A stretch of DNA of 32,515 nt from a virus: the IMG/VR virus record IMGVR_UViG_3300035698_029194, positions 1-32,515 of that record; one strand, given 5' to 3'. This document shows, one piece after another, positions 22,862 through 31,673 of the stretch. Position 1 is the stretch's first letter. Every line of letters starts with the position of its first letter. The notes under the pieces were generated by a model. It did no database searches. It saw nothing but the letters and a program-made list of their open reading frames with translations, and was not told where the DNA came from. The position numbers and the translations under genes were made by a program.

Positions 22862-23610
22862 AAATTATCAACGCCATAACAAAGTGGTTGATATTCACAC
22901 CCATTACAATTCCAATCGCTTTTGCACATCTTAAATTCTCCTGTCTCTAGTTCTCCCTCAATAAGTTTTCTAACTCTATCATATTTTTTTAATGCACTTT
23001 TTACTGATATAGGTTTTACTTTCTCGATAACTGGATTATTTTCACTTGGTGGATTAGAAGTATAAAAGTGTCCCCAGTACTCTGGTATCTGGTCAGGATT
23101 ATTCACGCACCACAAGTGGTAATAAGTTGCTAACTGAAACCTATCATTAGAAGTTAGTTTCTCTTTTGGTTTACCAGTCTTATAATCAATTATAATGTAG
23201 GAGTTTCCATCACTATATACTGCATCAACTATACCAGTTATTCTTCTCTCGAAATCATAGAACTTTCCTTCAGCAGAAACTGGTCTGGCATAGATTCCTT
23301 TTTTTCCATCCGGAAGCTTAATAAATATTTGCTTATTAAACTCAACAAAATTATCTAAGTGCTCCTTATGCATCTCATAAACTTCTTTATCAAAAAGCTT
23401 TTTTTGATCCTCTAGATCATCCAAAGTTAGTTTTCCGCTTGGCAAGTTCTTATTATATATCTCAATATTTTTGTGTATCATTGTACCTTTTATGAGCCAA
23501 GGAATAGTTACTTGTTTTGGTCTTCTTTGAATATACATATACTTGTATTTCCTCGGACAACTAAGATATGCTCCTACTGCTGATGGTGATAATCTAATTT
23601 CTTTTTTCAT
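22858..23610 (-). CDS. Cas4/RecB-like exonuclease, probable Fe-S
   Basis: 250 aa, start ATG 23610 after GGAGGGAG. PDDEXK_1 layout: LSPSAVGAYLSCPRKYKY with Cys18, His46 in GTMIHKNIE, Asp129 in GIVDA, and IIDYKTGKP with Asp142 and Lys144. The C-terminal Cys235, 238 and 244 (CNGCEYQPLC) with Cys18 fit the 4Fe-4S cluster of Cas4/AddB nucleases. It would resect DNA ends in recombination-dependent replication. No Cas1/Cas2 or CRISPR array is near, so a CRISPR role is not indicated. Confidence 0.82.
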   Translation of the reverse strand: MKKEIRLSPSAVGAYLSCPRKYKYMYIQRRPKQVTIPWLIKGTMIHKNIEIYNKNLPSGKLTLDDLEDQKKLFDKEVYEMHKEHLDNFVEFNKQIFIKLPDGKKGIYARPVSAEGKFYDFERRITGIVDAVYSDGNSYIIIDYKTGKPKEKLTSNDRFQLATYYHLWCVNNPDQIPEYWGHFYTSNPPSENNPVIEKVKPISVKSALKKYDRVRKLIEGELETGEFKMCKSDWNCNGCEYQPLCYGVDNL

Positions 23611-24458
23611 TATTTCTCCCTCCTAACACCTTGTTCTTCTTCAAACTTGTCTTCTTGAAAACAACCAGTGCAACTTCTCGACGTTTCAATAGATAATTCT
23701 TTTAATTCCATTTCTTTTCTTCTTTCCCTAACCTCAAAAATTGATAAAGGACTTATTAAGTTTCTTTGCCTACAAGGCATCAAGCATCCGTCTGAAGCCA
23801 CTACTGGACAAGACCAGTACTTACATCTCCAGTTCTGTGTTATTCCAAAGTTTGGTATTGCATCCAAATAATCTCTGCTATTAATTACTTTGTATTTCTT
23901 CTTTTTCTCCTTTATTTCTGAAACGATTCTTTTCAATGAATCTGAATCTTCTGCTGAAAACTTTTCTTTATCAATAACTGCTTTTCTGTCTCTCCAAAAA
24001 GAACTATGATATGGAGGGCAAGTATTCTTTATCTCTATTTTCACACCAGAAACAATATCTATTTTAGATAAAAACTTTAATCCATCCAATAGTTTTTCAT
24101 GATACTTCTTTCCAATAATTATTGAAACCTCGATTTTCTTATTAAGTCTTCTAAAATAATTTTTGTTATCAAGAAGGATCTTCAATGGTATTCTAATTAT
24201 ACAGTTCAATCCGCCTTGTGATAATAATTCAAATGAATAAAAATCATCACTATTGAGAACACTAATTTCTACGGCAGACTCAATATTCTTGTATTCACAA
24301 TACTTGGAAAGCTTTTTTACATCACTTCTCCAACCATCAAAAATTATTTTCTTCACTCCCTTTGTTTTCAAAATGTTTATTACATTTTTTTCAGCTTCTG
24401 TATCGAGACTGCGTCCCTCATCTAATATTATTCTACAAGTTTTCCAGTGGCTAAACAT
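23610..24458 (-). CDS. Radical-SAM-like protein lacking the N-terminal cluster motif, SPASM-type C-terminus
   Basis: 282 aa. The middle has barrel-like strands (KKIIFDGWRSD, LNCIIRIPLKILL, VSIIIGKKYHEKLL), reminiscent of radical SAM enzymes after the GGEP region. The C-terminus has CKYWSCPVVASDGCLMPC and later CTGC, matching SPASM auxiliary Fe-S domains. The N-terminal CxxxCxxC is absent; only Cys8 is present there. So it is either a degenerate, non-SAM family member or an N-truncated one. It is coupled to the Cas4-like gene (TAATG) and to the 63-aa gene. Function unknown; a scaffold or tRNA/peptide-modification remnant is possible. Confidence 0.55.
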   Translation of the reverse strand: MFSHWKTCRIILDEGRSLDTEAEKNVINILKTKGVKKIIFDGWRSDVKKLSKYCEYKNIESAVEISVLNSDDFYSFELLSQGGLNCIIRIPLKILLDNKNYFRRLNKKIEVSIIIGKKYHEKLLDGLKFLSKIDIVSGVKIEIKNTCPPYHSSFWRDRKAVIDKEKFSAEDSDSLKRIVSEIKEKKKKYKVINSRDYLDAIPNFGITQNWRCKYWSCPVVASDGCLMPCRQRNLISPLSIFEVRERRKEMELKELSIETSRSCTGCFQEDKFEEEQGVRREK

Positions 24459-24649
24459 TATATCACCTTAGTTTTCCTTTTTATCATTGGATACCCATTC
24501 CTTTTATTAGTTACAACAACACACCCTTTAGGGATGCCACAAAATCCTTCTCTCTTTTCTTTTAGAAAAAAATATATTCTACCATTATTATTCTTTTTTT
24601 CGTGCAAAAAATATTCTTTTTCCTTTTCATCAACAAAAATATATCCCAA
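24458..24649 (-). CDS. Small hypothetical protein, 63 aa
   Basis: TTG 24649 is the start, 8 nt after GGAGG and downstream of a TATA box. The sequence is basic with a beta-like centre (EYFLHEKKNNNGRIYFFLKEK) and a C-terminus IPKGCVVVTNKRNGYPMIKR. This resembles small archaeal proteins with a 'GRiyfF.k ... iP.GyeVv.nkrtG.P.lk' pattern, although I cannot name the family with certainty. Its stop overlaps the next ATG (TAATG). Confidence 0.55.
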   Translation of the reverse strand: MGYIFVDEKEKEYFLHEKKNNNGRIYFFLKEKREGFCGIPKGCVVVTNKRNGYPMIKRKTKVI

Positions 24650-24684
24650 AACTTATTCCTCCATTATATTATATATTAAAAACC

Positions 24685-24696
24685 CTTTTAAATATT
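24685..24696 (-). promoter_or_regulatory. TATA-box promoter after the polymerase gene
   Basis: The - strand reads AATATTTAAAAG immediately after the polymerase stop. A start ~25 nt downstream would fall near 24663, just before GGAGG and TTG 24649. It would separate expression of the downstream genes from the polymerase. Confidence 0.5.
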
Positions 24697-24697
24697 A

Positions 24698-26869
24698 TCA
24701 CCAAAACGCATGATTGTTCTTTCTAACACCTCCAATTATCATTAAAACTTTGTCCACTTTCATTGCAACAAGTCTTTCAACCATTCTATCATAATTTACA
24801 ACTATTCCTTTGGGAAGACCTTCGCCATCCGGAACAGATATCACATCACTCTCATTATTTTTAATATAAAAATATTTTATTTTTGTTCCCTCAATAATTT
24901 TTGGAAAATATTTTTTGTTCCAAAATCTGGCACCACGAACATGAATAGAATTTGATTTATATGATTTCATCGGTTTCTTTATTGACATTGGTAAACCAAT
25001 TCTATCAGGGGGAATTGTCTTTATTTCTTTCTCAAATTCTGAAATATAGTTTTGTATATCCTCAATTGATTTATTATTTTTTAGAATCATTTCAAATACA
25101 TTCTTTAAAAAGTTTCTAGCAATTCTTGGGGTATCCGAACGCACAGATTCAACACCAGTGTATTGCATTTCATCAACATCTTTTCCCTCATCATTAATTA
25201 CATACAAAACATATCTCTTTTTTCTTTCAAAGAACATTGCTCTCCTAGCTATTATTTCTTGTTTAAAATTAAATGAATCTGGTTTTGCATCAAGCTCTTT
25301 CTCGAAATCCTTCATCTTTCCATTAACAAGAATTTGGATTCTGGAACATTCTTTTTTAGCATCATCAAGATTATCAACTTTCAGAGAAATAAAAATGGAA
25401 TCTGTATCATTATAAATTATTTTAAATCCCTCTTCTGTTAGTTTTTTATTAGTATACTTTATTATTTTTTGCCCTGTTTTTGTTACTTTTTCAGCAAGAC
25501 TAACATCATAAAATCTGCTACCAACAAATCCAAGATATCCATACAAACTATTACAAAGAATCTTATAAGCCCATTGAGTTAAAAAATCTCTTTGGCTTCT
25601 TGTTTTCTTGTATAAATCCTTATACTTTTTTCTTGTTACTAACAGTTCTTCGAGTATTTCTGGAACCAATCCCTTTTTCTTTTCCCCTTCTTTTATCTCT
25701 GGACTAATATTCAAAGCTAGTATAATTGAGGGATACAACGCTGTGGCATCCAAATCAATAACCCATTCGTGAACACCAACCACTGGTTCTCCAACAAATG
25801 CACCAACATACTTTTTTCTTTTTGCGTTCTTTGGTTTGGTTCTACCTACCACACCCTTGCCCTTTAGTTTACAAAGTATCATGTTATCAAAAACTTTAGA
25901 ATTATAAAGTGTGTCCTCAAAAGAAACTCTTCCAACTCTCCTTATTCCATCAGCAAGCTTAATAAATTGTAGTTTCTCCTCAAGTCTTACAACAAGCTCA
26001 ACATCTTTTCTATTATACTCAATATACTTGTGCACATCATTCTTCCATAGTTCTCCTAAGGAACCATCGTATTTAGTTTTTCCCTCACCGAGTTCATCGT
26101 GAGCAACATTATCAAGAGAATAACTTTCCTTCTCATTCTGTATTCTGTGTTTATAATGTTCGAGATAATCTAGTGAAGATAATCCAGCAAATCTGTAAAC
26201 ATCTTTGTGATCATCGTATGATACTTCTCCAACTGGACTCAATTTGTTTTTTAAATTGAACTTGTTTAATCTATTGTGCATGTATGGTAAATCATAATAA
26301 TTTGTATTCCAACCAGTAACAACATCAAAACTTTTGCTCTCCCAAAATTTAATAAAATTATTTAACATATCTTTTTCTGAATCAAAAATAAATATTTTTT
26401 CCTTATTATCAAAATGTTTTTTTTCTTTCTCATGCCATGCAAAAGTATATGTTTTTTTATCCCAAGAATCATAAATACTTATTGCTGTTATTGGAAACTT
26501 AGCTTGGTGAACATTAGGTATGGCTTTTGTTTCCTCATCAATCAAGTTCTCAATGTCTATAAATGCTATTCTAAATTTACATTCTTGTATTGGTGTTTTA
26601 TAAAAATTGTCTATTAAGAATCTATTGTGATACAAAATATCTGCTTCATAAGTGTGCTTATATTTTTCTCTCTCTTTCCTAACATCACTTGGGTGATTTA
26701 CAAAAACTTTTTCTAAATCACTTTCTTTGCAAAAAAGTTCATTAGATTTATTTGATCCAAAAAAATACGGTTTGAAATCTGTAACATACTTATACTTTTT
26801 TTCGTCACCCTCGTAATACCAAACATGAAAATCTTTTCCACTTGGGTGTATACTAATTATATTATCCAT
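24698..26869 (-). CDS. polB: Family B DNA polymerase with 3'-5' exonuclease
   Basis: 723 aa from ATG 26869, which overlaps the upstream TGA; GTG 26878 is also in frame but lies inside the SD. Exo I IAFIDIEN (D105, E107), Exo II GWNTNYYDLP (N188, D193) and Exo III YNRKD (Y285, D289) are intact. Polymerase motifs: A DLDATALYPSI (D372), B KILCNSLYGYLG (K436), C YNDTDS (D488, D490), followed by KKRYVLYV. So proofreading and polymerase sites are complete. It is shorter than cellular PolB (~780 aa) but usual for viruses. It ends NNHAFW. It would work with the clamp-loader subunit at 31217 and the primase. Confidence 0.95.
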   Translation of the reverse strand: MDNIISIHPSGKDFHVWYYEGDEKKYKYVTDFKPYFFGSNKSNELFCKESDLEKVFVNHPSDVRKEREKYKHTYEADILYHNRFLIDNFYKTPIQECKFRIAFIDIENLIDEETKAIPNVHQAKFPITAISIYDSWDKKTYTFAWHEKEKKHFDNKEKIFIFDSEKDMLNNFIKFWESKSFDVVTGWNTNYYDLPYMHNRLNKFNLKNKLSPVGEVSYDDHKDVYRFAGLSSLDYLEHYKHRIQNEKESYSLDNVAHDELGEGKTKYDGSLGELWKNDVHKYIEYNRKDVELVVRLEEKLQFIKLADGIRRVGRVSFEDTLYNSKVFDNMILCKLKGKGVVGRTKPKNAKRKKYVGAFVGEPVVGVHEWVIDLDATALYPSIILALNISPEIKEGEKKKGLVPEILEELLVTRKKYKDLYKKTRSQRDFLTQWAYKILCNSLYGYLGFVGSRFYDVSLAEKVTKTGQKIIKYTNKKLTEEGFKIIYNDTDSIFISLKVDNLDDAKKECSRIQILVNGKMKDFEKELDAKPDSFNFKQEIIARRAMFFERKKRYVLYVINDEGKDVDEMQYTGVESVRSDTPRIARNFLKNVFEMILKNNKSIEDIQNYISEFEKEIKTIPPDRIGLPMSIKKPMKSYKSNSIHVRGARFWNKKYFPKIIEGTKIKYFYIKNNESDVISVPDGEGLPKGIVVNYDRMVERLVAMKVDKVLMIIGGVRKNNHAFW

Positions 26870-27453
26870 CACCACCACTCCCCTTCAAAAATAACTATTT
26901 CATTGTATTTATCTTTTATTTTTATTACCTCATCTGGTATGCAAAAATGTTTTCCAGATCGTGCATAATAGCTTGGGTGATTAACACACACACCAATATC
27001 TCCCTTGTCTTTGTCATCAACTTTTAAGTGATAATCTTTCAATATTTCTTGAACAGATTTACCAAGGAAAAAAATTGTTTTTGTTTCCTCATTTACTAAG
27101 TCTGATAAAAGATTAAAATAAATTTTCTCAAAGCTCTTCATGACTTCTGGAGTTGGATTAACAAATTTTTTACCTGTCCTATCTGTTAAAACAAGAGGGC
27201 AAACATTTATTACAGCACAGTTCTTGTATCCTCCCAAATAATATATCCACTTGTCCAAAATCTTTCCACTAATTCCGGAGAAAGGTTCCCCAGTTATTCC
27301 CGCTTTAATACATGGTGCTTCTCCAACAAAAATAAATTTGGGATTAATACTACCCTTATGGATAACTATTTTTTCTCCCTTATGGTTTGGGTTCTTTTTA
27401 GTATCCTCAACATATCTTTTTTTTATTGTTTCCCATTCTTCACCAGTATTCAT
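26869..27453 (-). CDS. Uracil-DNA glycosylase superfamily protein (family 4/5-like)
   Basis: Motif 1 FVGEAPCIKAGITGEPFSG (about residues 42-60) is followed by GKILDKWI, as in family 4/5 UDGs (GEAPG..E...G.PFvG). VINVCPL and VNHPSYYAR match the later motifs, including the HP pair. The residue after GEAP is Cys instead of Gly, and the N-terminal Cys pair of the Fe-S cluster in family 4 is missing. It could remove uracil, or could act on other base changes if the DNA is modified. Start ATG 27453 has AAGGGGA upstream; it overlaps its upstream gene by 14 nt and the polymerase ATG by 3. Confidence 0.78.
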   Translation of the reverse strand: MNTGEEWETIKKRYVEDTKKNPNHKGEKIVIHKGSINPKFIFVGEAPCIKAGITGEPFSGISGKILDKWIYYLGGYKNCAVINVCPLVLTDRTGKKFVNPTPEVMKSFEKIYFNLLSDLVNEETKTIFFLGKSVQEILKDYHLKVDDKDKGDIGVCVNHPSYYARSGKHFCIPDEVIKIKDKYNEIVIFEGEWW

Positions 27454-28201
27454 GTGTTCCCCTTCTTCTAAGTTTTTTATAGTTTGTTCTGATCTTTCCT
27501 ATACCATTTTTATCAACAAAAGATTTAACAACATCTGGATGCTTTTCTTCCATTGCTTCAGAAAATATTGTCGAACGCTTATAGTCTTCTGAGTTTCCAC
27601 CAACATCATTCCTTCTCAATGGAACTGTTTCAAAAGAATAATCAAAAAATGTTCCAATAGCGTGACCATTTTTTCTTAATCTAATATTCATGTCAGTATC
27701 CTCATGAAGTCTAATATTCTCATCAAAATTACCAACTGTTATTGCTTTGTCAACATTAATTAGAAAGAATGTTGCAACACTTCCCTTGTCCAAAAAACTA
27801 GATTCATCTCTTACGAATCTTGTAATAAAAGAAAATGCCAATCCAAGTAATGCTATATTGTTTTCTTTTGCAAATTCAAACATGTCATCAAAAGTTTCTT
27901 TGATATTTTCATTCCTAATATATTTTTTGTTCTCTCTTTTTCTTATTCCCATTACGTCATCATCAATCATGAAGATAAATTTTTTTCTAGCATTAAAGAA
28001 ATGCTCTGTAATAAATTTTCTTGCAAATCCTATGCCTCTATCATCATCAGGAAGAACTATAACATTAAATTCATTGTTCTCATAAAGTTCCCTGTCTTGT
28101 GGTTCGATGAAAACAAAAACATTTTTCATTCCCTTTAATAGTTTGAATGTTTTTCCATCCGGTCTTCCTTTACTAGGAATACATATTGCATAATTACTCA
28201 A
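27440..28201 (-). CDS. TET-associated-type (GT-A) glycosyltransferase
   Basis: TTG 28201 is the start, with GGGAGGAG ~8 nt upstream. IPSKGRPDG at residues 8-16, a GIGFARKFITE segment and the DDD at 80-82 (FIFMIDDDVMGI) match the TAGT family of virus GT-A enzymes. A later acidic motif (RLHEDTDMNIRLRKNG) is probably also catalytic. TAGT proteins are known from genomic context to decorate hydroxylated DNA bases. Here the neighbours are a GT-B enzyme, a radical SAM enzyme and a UDG, so DNA modification is a reasonable idea; surface glycan work is the alternative. No TET/JBP or hydroxymethylase gene is in the window. Confidence 0.68.
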   Translation of the reverse strand: MSNYAICIPSKGRPDGKTFKLLKGMKNVFVFIEPQDRELYENNEFNVIVLPDDDRGIGFARKFITEHFFNARKKFIFMIDDDVMGIRKRENKKYIRNENIKETFDDMFEFAKENNIALLGLAFSFITRFVRDESSFLDKGSVATFFLINVDKAITVGNFDENIRLHEDTDMNIRLRKNGHAIGTFFDYSFETVPLRRNDVGGNSEDYKRSTIFSEAMEEKHPDVVKSFVDKNGIGKIRTNYKKLRRRGTHEYW

Positions 28202-29354
28202 GAAGAATCTCCTCCCAATTTTTCTCAGACCACTTTGGGAAGTTCTTTAATTGTTTTTCACACAATTCTTTCCTCTCACTTATGCTTAAACCTCTAACCC
28301 ATTTGAGTGCTGTTTCAACCTCACTAGAATTACTAACAAGTAATCTCTCATCAATTAGATTCTCTACTCCATACATATCTTTTTCAGCTATTACAAGACT
28401 CCCACTACGCAATGCCATTATTGGTCTTGTTGGAATAAGACCAAGATGCTTTGTTGATTCTGATCCTCCCCAAAAAGTGCAGAGACCATTGTTAAAATAT
28501 TTGTATGCATCTCCGTGCTTTCCAAGTGCTCCAAGCCAATTCGCTTTTATTCTTGCCTTTGTTTCATCTTTCCATCTTCCAATAACAGCTGTTGAATATG
28601 GAACATTAGAGAAAAACTTTTCAATCATTGAAGCCCTTGAATTTGCTTTTGTTCCTCCACCTTTGTTACTATCGTTTTCTCCACCAATCCAAACAAGATC
28701 ATAATCTGGTTTTTCTTTTGGTTCAAATCTTGGATCAATATCTGAATATCCAAGACACATATACTTGTAACTTATTTTGTCTCCATATTTTTCGTACTTA
28801 AATTCTTTTGGGAACGCATCTACATTTTGGAAGTGATGCAATATAAAAATATCTTTGTCCAATAGTTTTTCTTTTGTTCCAAAATACTTAACAAAAAGTT
28901 TTCTCATGTTATTGTCATTAAGATCCTTTACGTTTTCCCAAGTATCCTCTGGATTAAATCTACTGAAAGGAAACTCTAAATGTCCATGCTGATAATAAAT
29001 TATCCTTCCATTAAATTCACTCATTAATTTAAAGTTTTGATCAATATAGTTTCCTTCTGAACCAGAGAACATTGTATTAGTAGCTCCGTTCTCAATAACT
29101 AAAACATCTGATTCATTCAGCTTGCTCCTATCATTTTTTAATTTTGAGAACCAATTATCATCCATCAAGAAACCAGATGTCTTCATTAACTCCTTGTCTG
29201 ATTTTTTTATTTCAGAAACAATATTAACTTCGTGACCTTGTTCTAACCAATCATGAAGTAACCCACTTCTTATTTCTGTTCCGAGCATACTAATACTTCC
29301 AGTTGATAAATTAAATTCAACTGGTGCACCAAACCTTGCGAAAGCTATTTTCAT
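28194..29354 (-). CDS. GT-B-fold glycosyltransferase
   Basis: The second in-frame ATG (29354) is chosen because AGGAG lies 9 nt before it, while the ATG at 29363 abuts that SD. N-terminal MKIAFARFGAPVEF plus TEIRSGLLHDWLEQGHEV is the usual GT-B Rossmann start. The C-terminal half has TRPIMALRSGSLVIAEKD and DERLLVSNSSEVETAL, matching the nucleotide-sugar-binding region of GT4-type enzymes. It overlaps the TAGT-like gene by 8 nt, so the two glycosyltransferases are tightly coupled and may act in sequence on one acceptor (inference). Confidence 0.72.
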   Translation of the reverse strand: MKIAFARFGAPVEFNLSTGSISMLGTEIRSGLLHDWLEQGHEVNIVSEIKKSDKELMKTSGFLMDDNWFSKLKNDRSKLNESDVLVIENGATNTMFSGSEGNYIDQNFKLMSEFNGRIIYYQHGHLEFPFSRFNPEDTWENVKDLNDNNMRKLFVKYFGTKEKLLDKDIFILHHFQNVDAFPKEFKYEKYGDKISYKYMCLGYSDIDPRFEPKEKPDYDLVWIGGENDSNKGGGTKANSRASMIEKFFSNVPYSTAVIGRWKDETKARIKANWLGALGKHGDAYKYFNNGLCTFWGGSESTKHLGLIPTRPIMALRSGSLVIAEKDMYGVENLIDERLLVSNSSEVETALKWVRGLSISERKELCEKQLKNFPKWSEKNWEEILLE

Positions 29355-29366
29355 TCCAATCATCTC

Positions 29367-30857
29367 CTAGTTTTTGCTTAAATCAAACCCATAATCTCTT
29401 TGCCAAAGTATTTCATAAGGCATGGGATTGTATTTGTAAATAACATTATCATCTTTGTCAGATCCACAAGGTGAAACTTTTCCATTAAAATAATTGTTCG
29501 GTCCTTTTGGAGTTCTAGTACTATTCCATTGTTGACGCATGAACAACATGATATCACTATTAACCCTTTGCCCCTCACACATCCCAGACACTTCAATACT
29601 ATCATTGGTTAATGCTTTTTCATTCATCCACCTACTATCCTCTTTATTTTGAACTTGGTCAAATGTTATTAACTCGTCCTCATACTTCTCATTAATTACA
29701 TCATCAACACTATTCTTTTTCCAAAAGTTTCTTCTAGCTTGAACCAAAAACTCTGTCCATTGTGTTCTTGTGTAATTACTTAGATCCTTGTGCCAACTCG
29801 TATTCTGTTCATAATCCGGTAACCCACAACAACTTCCACTCATGTTAAGTTCTTTAAAATCTGGATCCGAACAAGCAAACTGAACATCATTATCCAAACA
29901 CCATTTATATATTTTTCTAATATATGGTTCTTTAACATCCCTATTCAAACGCAAGTATCCCCCTCTTGTAGATGGAGAAAGTTTTTTACTATACTCTACA
30001 ATATCGAATCCAATAGTTTTACTTATCCAGTTCTGCATTCTCTTTATTTGTGGATTTGCTCTTCTATCAACGCAATACCATTCTGTTGAAATACTATTTA
30101 CTTTTGCTTTCTTTGCTCTCTCAAGTAATTCATCTAGAGTCAAGTCACTTGTTCCCATCATGAATGGACGCAATCTTATCATGGTGTAGTATCCCATTTT
30201 TCTAAAAAGCTCGAGTGCTTCGAATCTTTTCTCTGGAGTGGGAGCACCATACTCTATTTCTTTTGCGTGTTCCTCATTCATTGTAATAATACTATACATA
30301 AAAGCATAATTCTTGTTCTCCTTATTCTTTTCAAACAAATCAATTAATCTATCATTTGGATAAAATTTGCTACAGAAACGCACTGGATACTTTGTTTCAT
30401 TAAACAATTTAATGTATTCCTCCCCCTTATGATACTTGTTCTCGAATACACTATCAAATGGATCAGCCATGCTTCCCCATTGCAAAACCTTTCTCAAACT
30501 ATAAAACCCTTTCCACTTGGGATCGTTTGGTCTGTTACCTAAAAGGGTTTCCTTAAACCTTTTAAAATCTGTTGTCTTAAGTTCCATTCCAGTCTTACTT
30601 TTTGTTACTGCTGGATTGTTAGATTTTTGATTATAAGCAAAACAATAACAACAACTGTTTCCACAAAAATTATACTGGTCAAAAGTATTGGGCATTGAAC
30701 AATCTGGATACTCACTACTTATTCTTGGTGCTGAATAAAAACAACTTTTGAAAAGTTCTCTATTCTTATTTGTATCTATCCATCTCTGGAACTTTTCTTC
30801 TCCAAAACCCTCTGTTGATTTAACCTCACCAAAACCTTGTTTCGCTTTCAAAGACAT
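29367..30857 (-). CDS. SplB-like radical SAM enzyme
   Basis: 496 aa, start ATG 30857 with GGGGGGAG upstream. The cluster motif is FCGNSCCYCFAYN (Cys65, 69, 72; CxxxCxxC). VLQWGSMADPFDSVFE matches the 'gt.tDpyqp.E' element of the SplB/COG1533 group, named for spore photoproduct lyase. STEWYCVD and the helical C-terminal region complete the barrel. Extra Cys occur at 39, 53 and later (CSDPDF, GSCCGL, SGMCEG, SPCGSD), possibly more clusters. In a virus it may repair DNA photolesions or chemically modify a base. It overlaps its upstream gene by 32 nt and precedes the GT genes closely. Confidence 0.75.
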   Translation of the reverse strand: MSLKAKQGFGEVKSTEGFGEEKFQRWIDTNKNRELFKSCFYSAPRISSEYPDCSMPNTFDQYNFCGNSCCYCFAYNQKSNNPAVTKSKTGMELKTTDFKRFKETLLGNRPNDPKWKGFYSLRKVLQWGSMADPFDSVFENKYHKGEEYIKLFNETKYPVRFCSKFYPNDRLIDLFEKNKENKNYAFMYSIITMNEEHAKEIEYGAPTPEKRFEALELFRKMGYYTMIRLRPFMMGTSDLTLDELLERAKKAKVNSISTEWYCVDRRANPQIKRMQNWISKTIGFDIVEYSKKLSPSTRGGYLRLNRDVKEPYIRKIYKWCLDNDVQFACSDPDFKELNMSGSCCGLPDYEQNTSWHKDLSNYTRTQWTEFLVQARRNFWKKNSVDDVINEKYEDELITFDQVQNKEDSRWMNEKALTNDSIEVSGMCEGQRVNSDIMLFMRQQWNSTRTPKGPNNYFNGKVSPCGSDKDDNVIYKYNPMPYEILWQRDYGFDLSKN

Positions 30858-31215
30858 ATTCTCCCCCCTTTACCTTGAATACAGTTTTGTTCCCTGCACT
30901 CTCTTCCTTAATTATTCCTTTCTCGAGTAGCTTCAAGAAAAGCATTAATGGTTCTAGTTTATGAACATTAGGTTCCTTAAACTGAAGCAAATCAAAGTGT
31001 TTTAAAAAGCTTCTGAAGAATCCCTCATCATTAAAAAACAGTTTCGCTGTTCTATAATAAGGTATTTCTTTCTCCTTAAACTTACTCCTAAAATCCTCTG
31101 GAGTGAAAACAGTTTTCTCCATCTTGTGTCTCTCCGTTGTATCAGTTATTGATTCAACTTTCTCAACCTTGTTCTTTAATTCCTTAGCTTTATTTTCTAT
31201 ACTTCCAAAATTCAT
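30826..31215 (-). CDS. Hypothetical protein, 129 aa
   Basis: Its ATG follows GAGTGGTGG and lies 1 nt after the previous stop. The N-terminal ~35 residues are coiled coil (ENKAKELKNKVEKVES). The rest looks helical with a winged-helix-like end (LEPLMLFLKLLEKGIIKEES, then VFKVKGGEYVFE). Located between the clamp-loader subunit and radical SAM genes; DNA binding is possible but not shown. Ends in TRFW. Confidence 0.6.
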   Translation of the reverse strand: MNFGSIENKAKELKNKVEKVESITDTTERHKMEKTVFTPEDFRSKFKEKEIPYYRTAKLFFNDEGFFRSFLKHFDLLQFKEPNVHKLEPLMLFLKLLEKGIIKEESAGNKTVFKVKGGEYVFESETRFW

Positions 31216-31216
31216 T

Positions 31217-31672
31217 CTACCACCACTCCGAGTTATTAACTAATTTTGTTTGCTCAAACTTTTTTATTTTGTATCCAAGTTTTTTCATTTCGTTTCTTCC
31301 ATACCCAAACTTTCTAGCAAGACTCTCTTTCTCTGTTTTGCTCAATATATTAAGTGATTCTTTTGCTCTCTTAATACTCATCTTATAATATTTAGCTATG
31401 TCAGTAACGAAAAATAATGGTTCTTCCTTTTTCATCTTTTTTATATATGTCCACTTGACGAATTTTTTGGGTAATAATTTTTGTGCAAAGTAATACCACA
31501 TATCCGTTGGAAGTGTGAACGAATAATTATTAAGAATCTCCGCTTCTTTCTCAAACCCATTTATGCAATGAACCCACCTATTAAGAAGTAATGGATTCGT
31601 TTCCTTTAATTGCTCTGCATCAAACACTTCCTTGTTTGTTAAACCATTTACGATATCAAAAAAACTACTCAT
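31217..31672 (-). CDS. Clamp-loader small subunit (T4 gp62-like)
   Basis: ATG 31672 is preferred over the in-frame 31756 because GGTGGT sits just before it and the tiny gene upstream ends there. The 151 aa match the Phage_clamp_A pattern: SFFDIVNGLTNKEVF, NPLLLNRWVHCI (family 'yNpF..Nr.lS'), LLPKKFVKWTYIKK ('kkRf.kW.k'), and the C-terminal IAKYYKMSIKRAKESLNIL ('i..YygyS..rA.e.l'). It would be the non-ATPase clamp-loader subunit that opens the sliding clamp for the polymerase. The ATPase and clamp genes probably lie right of the window. Confidence 0.72.
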   Translation of the reverse strand: MSSFFDIVNGLTNKEVFDAEQLKETNPLLLNRWVHCINGFEKEAEILNNYSFTLPTDMWYYFAQKLLPKKFVKWTYIKKMKKEEPLFFVTDIAKYYKMSIKRAKESLNILSKTEKESLARKFGYGRNEMKKLGYKIKKFEQTKLVNNSEWW

Positions 31673-31673
31673 T

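Noticed and set aside
22858-23610. CRISPR Cas4 function
   Set aside because: No Cas1, Cas2 or repeat array is visible; the neighbours are replication genes.
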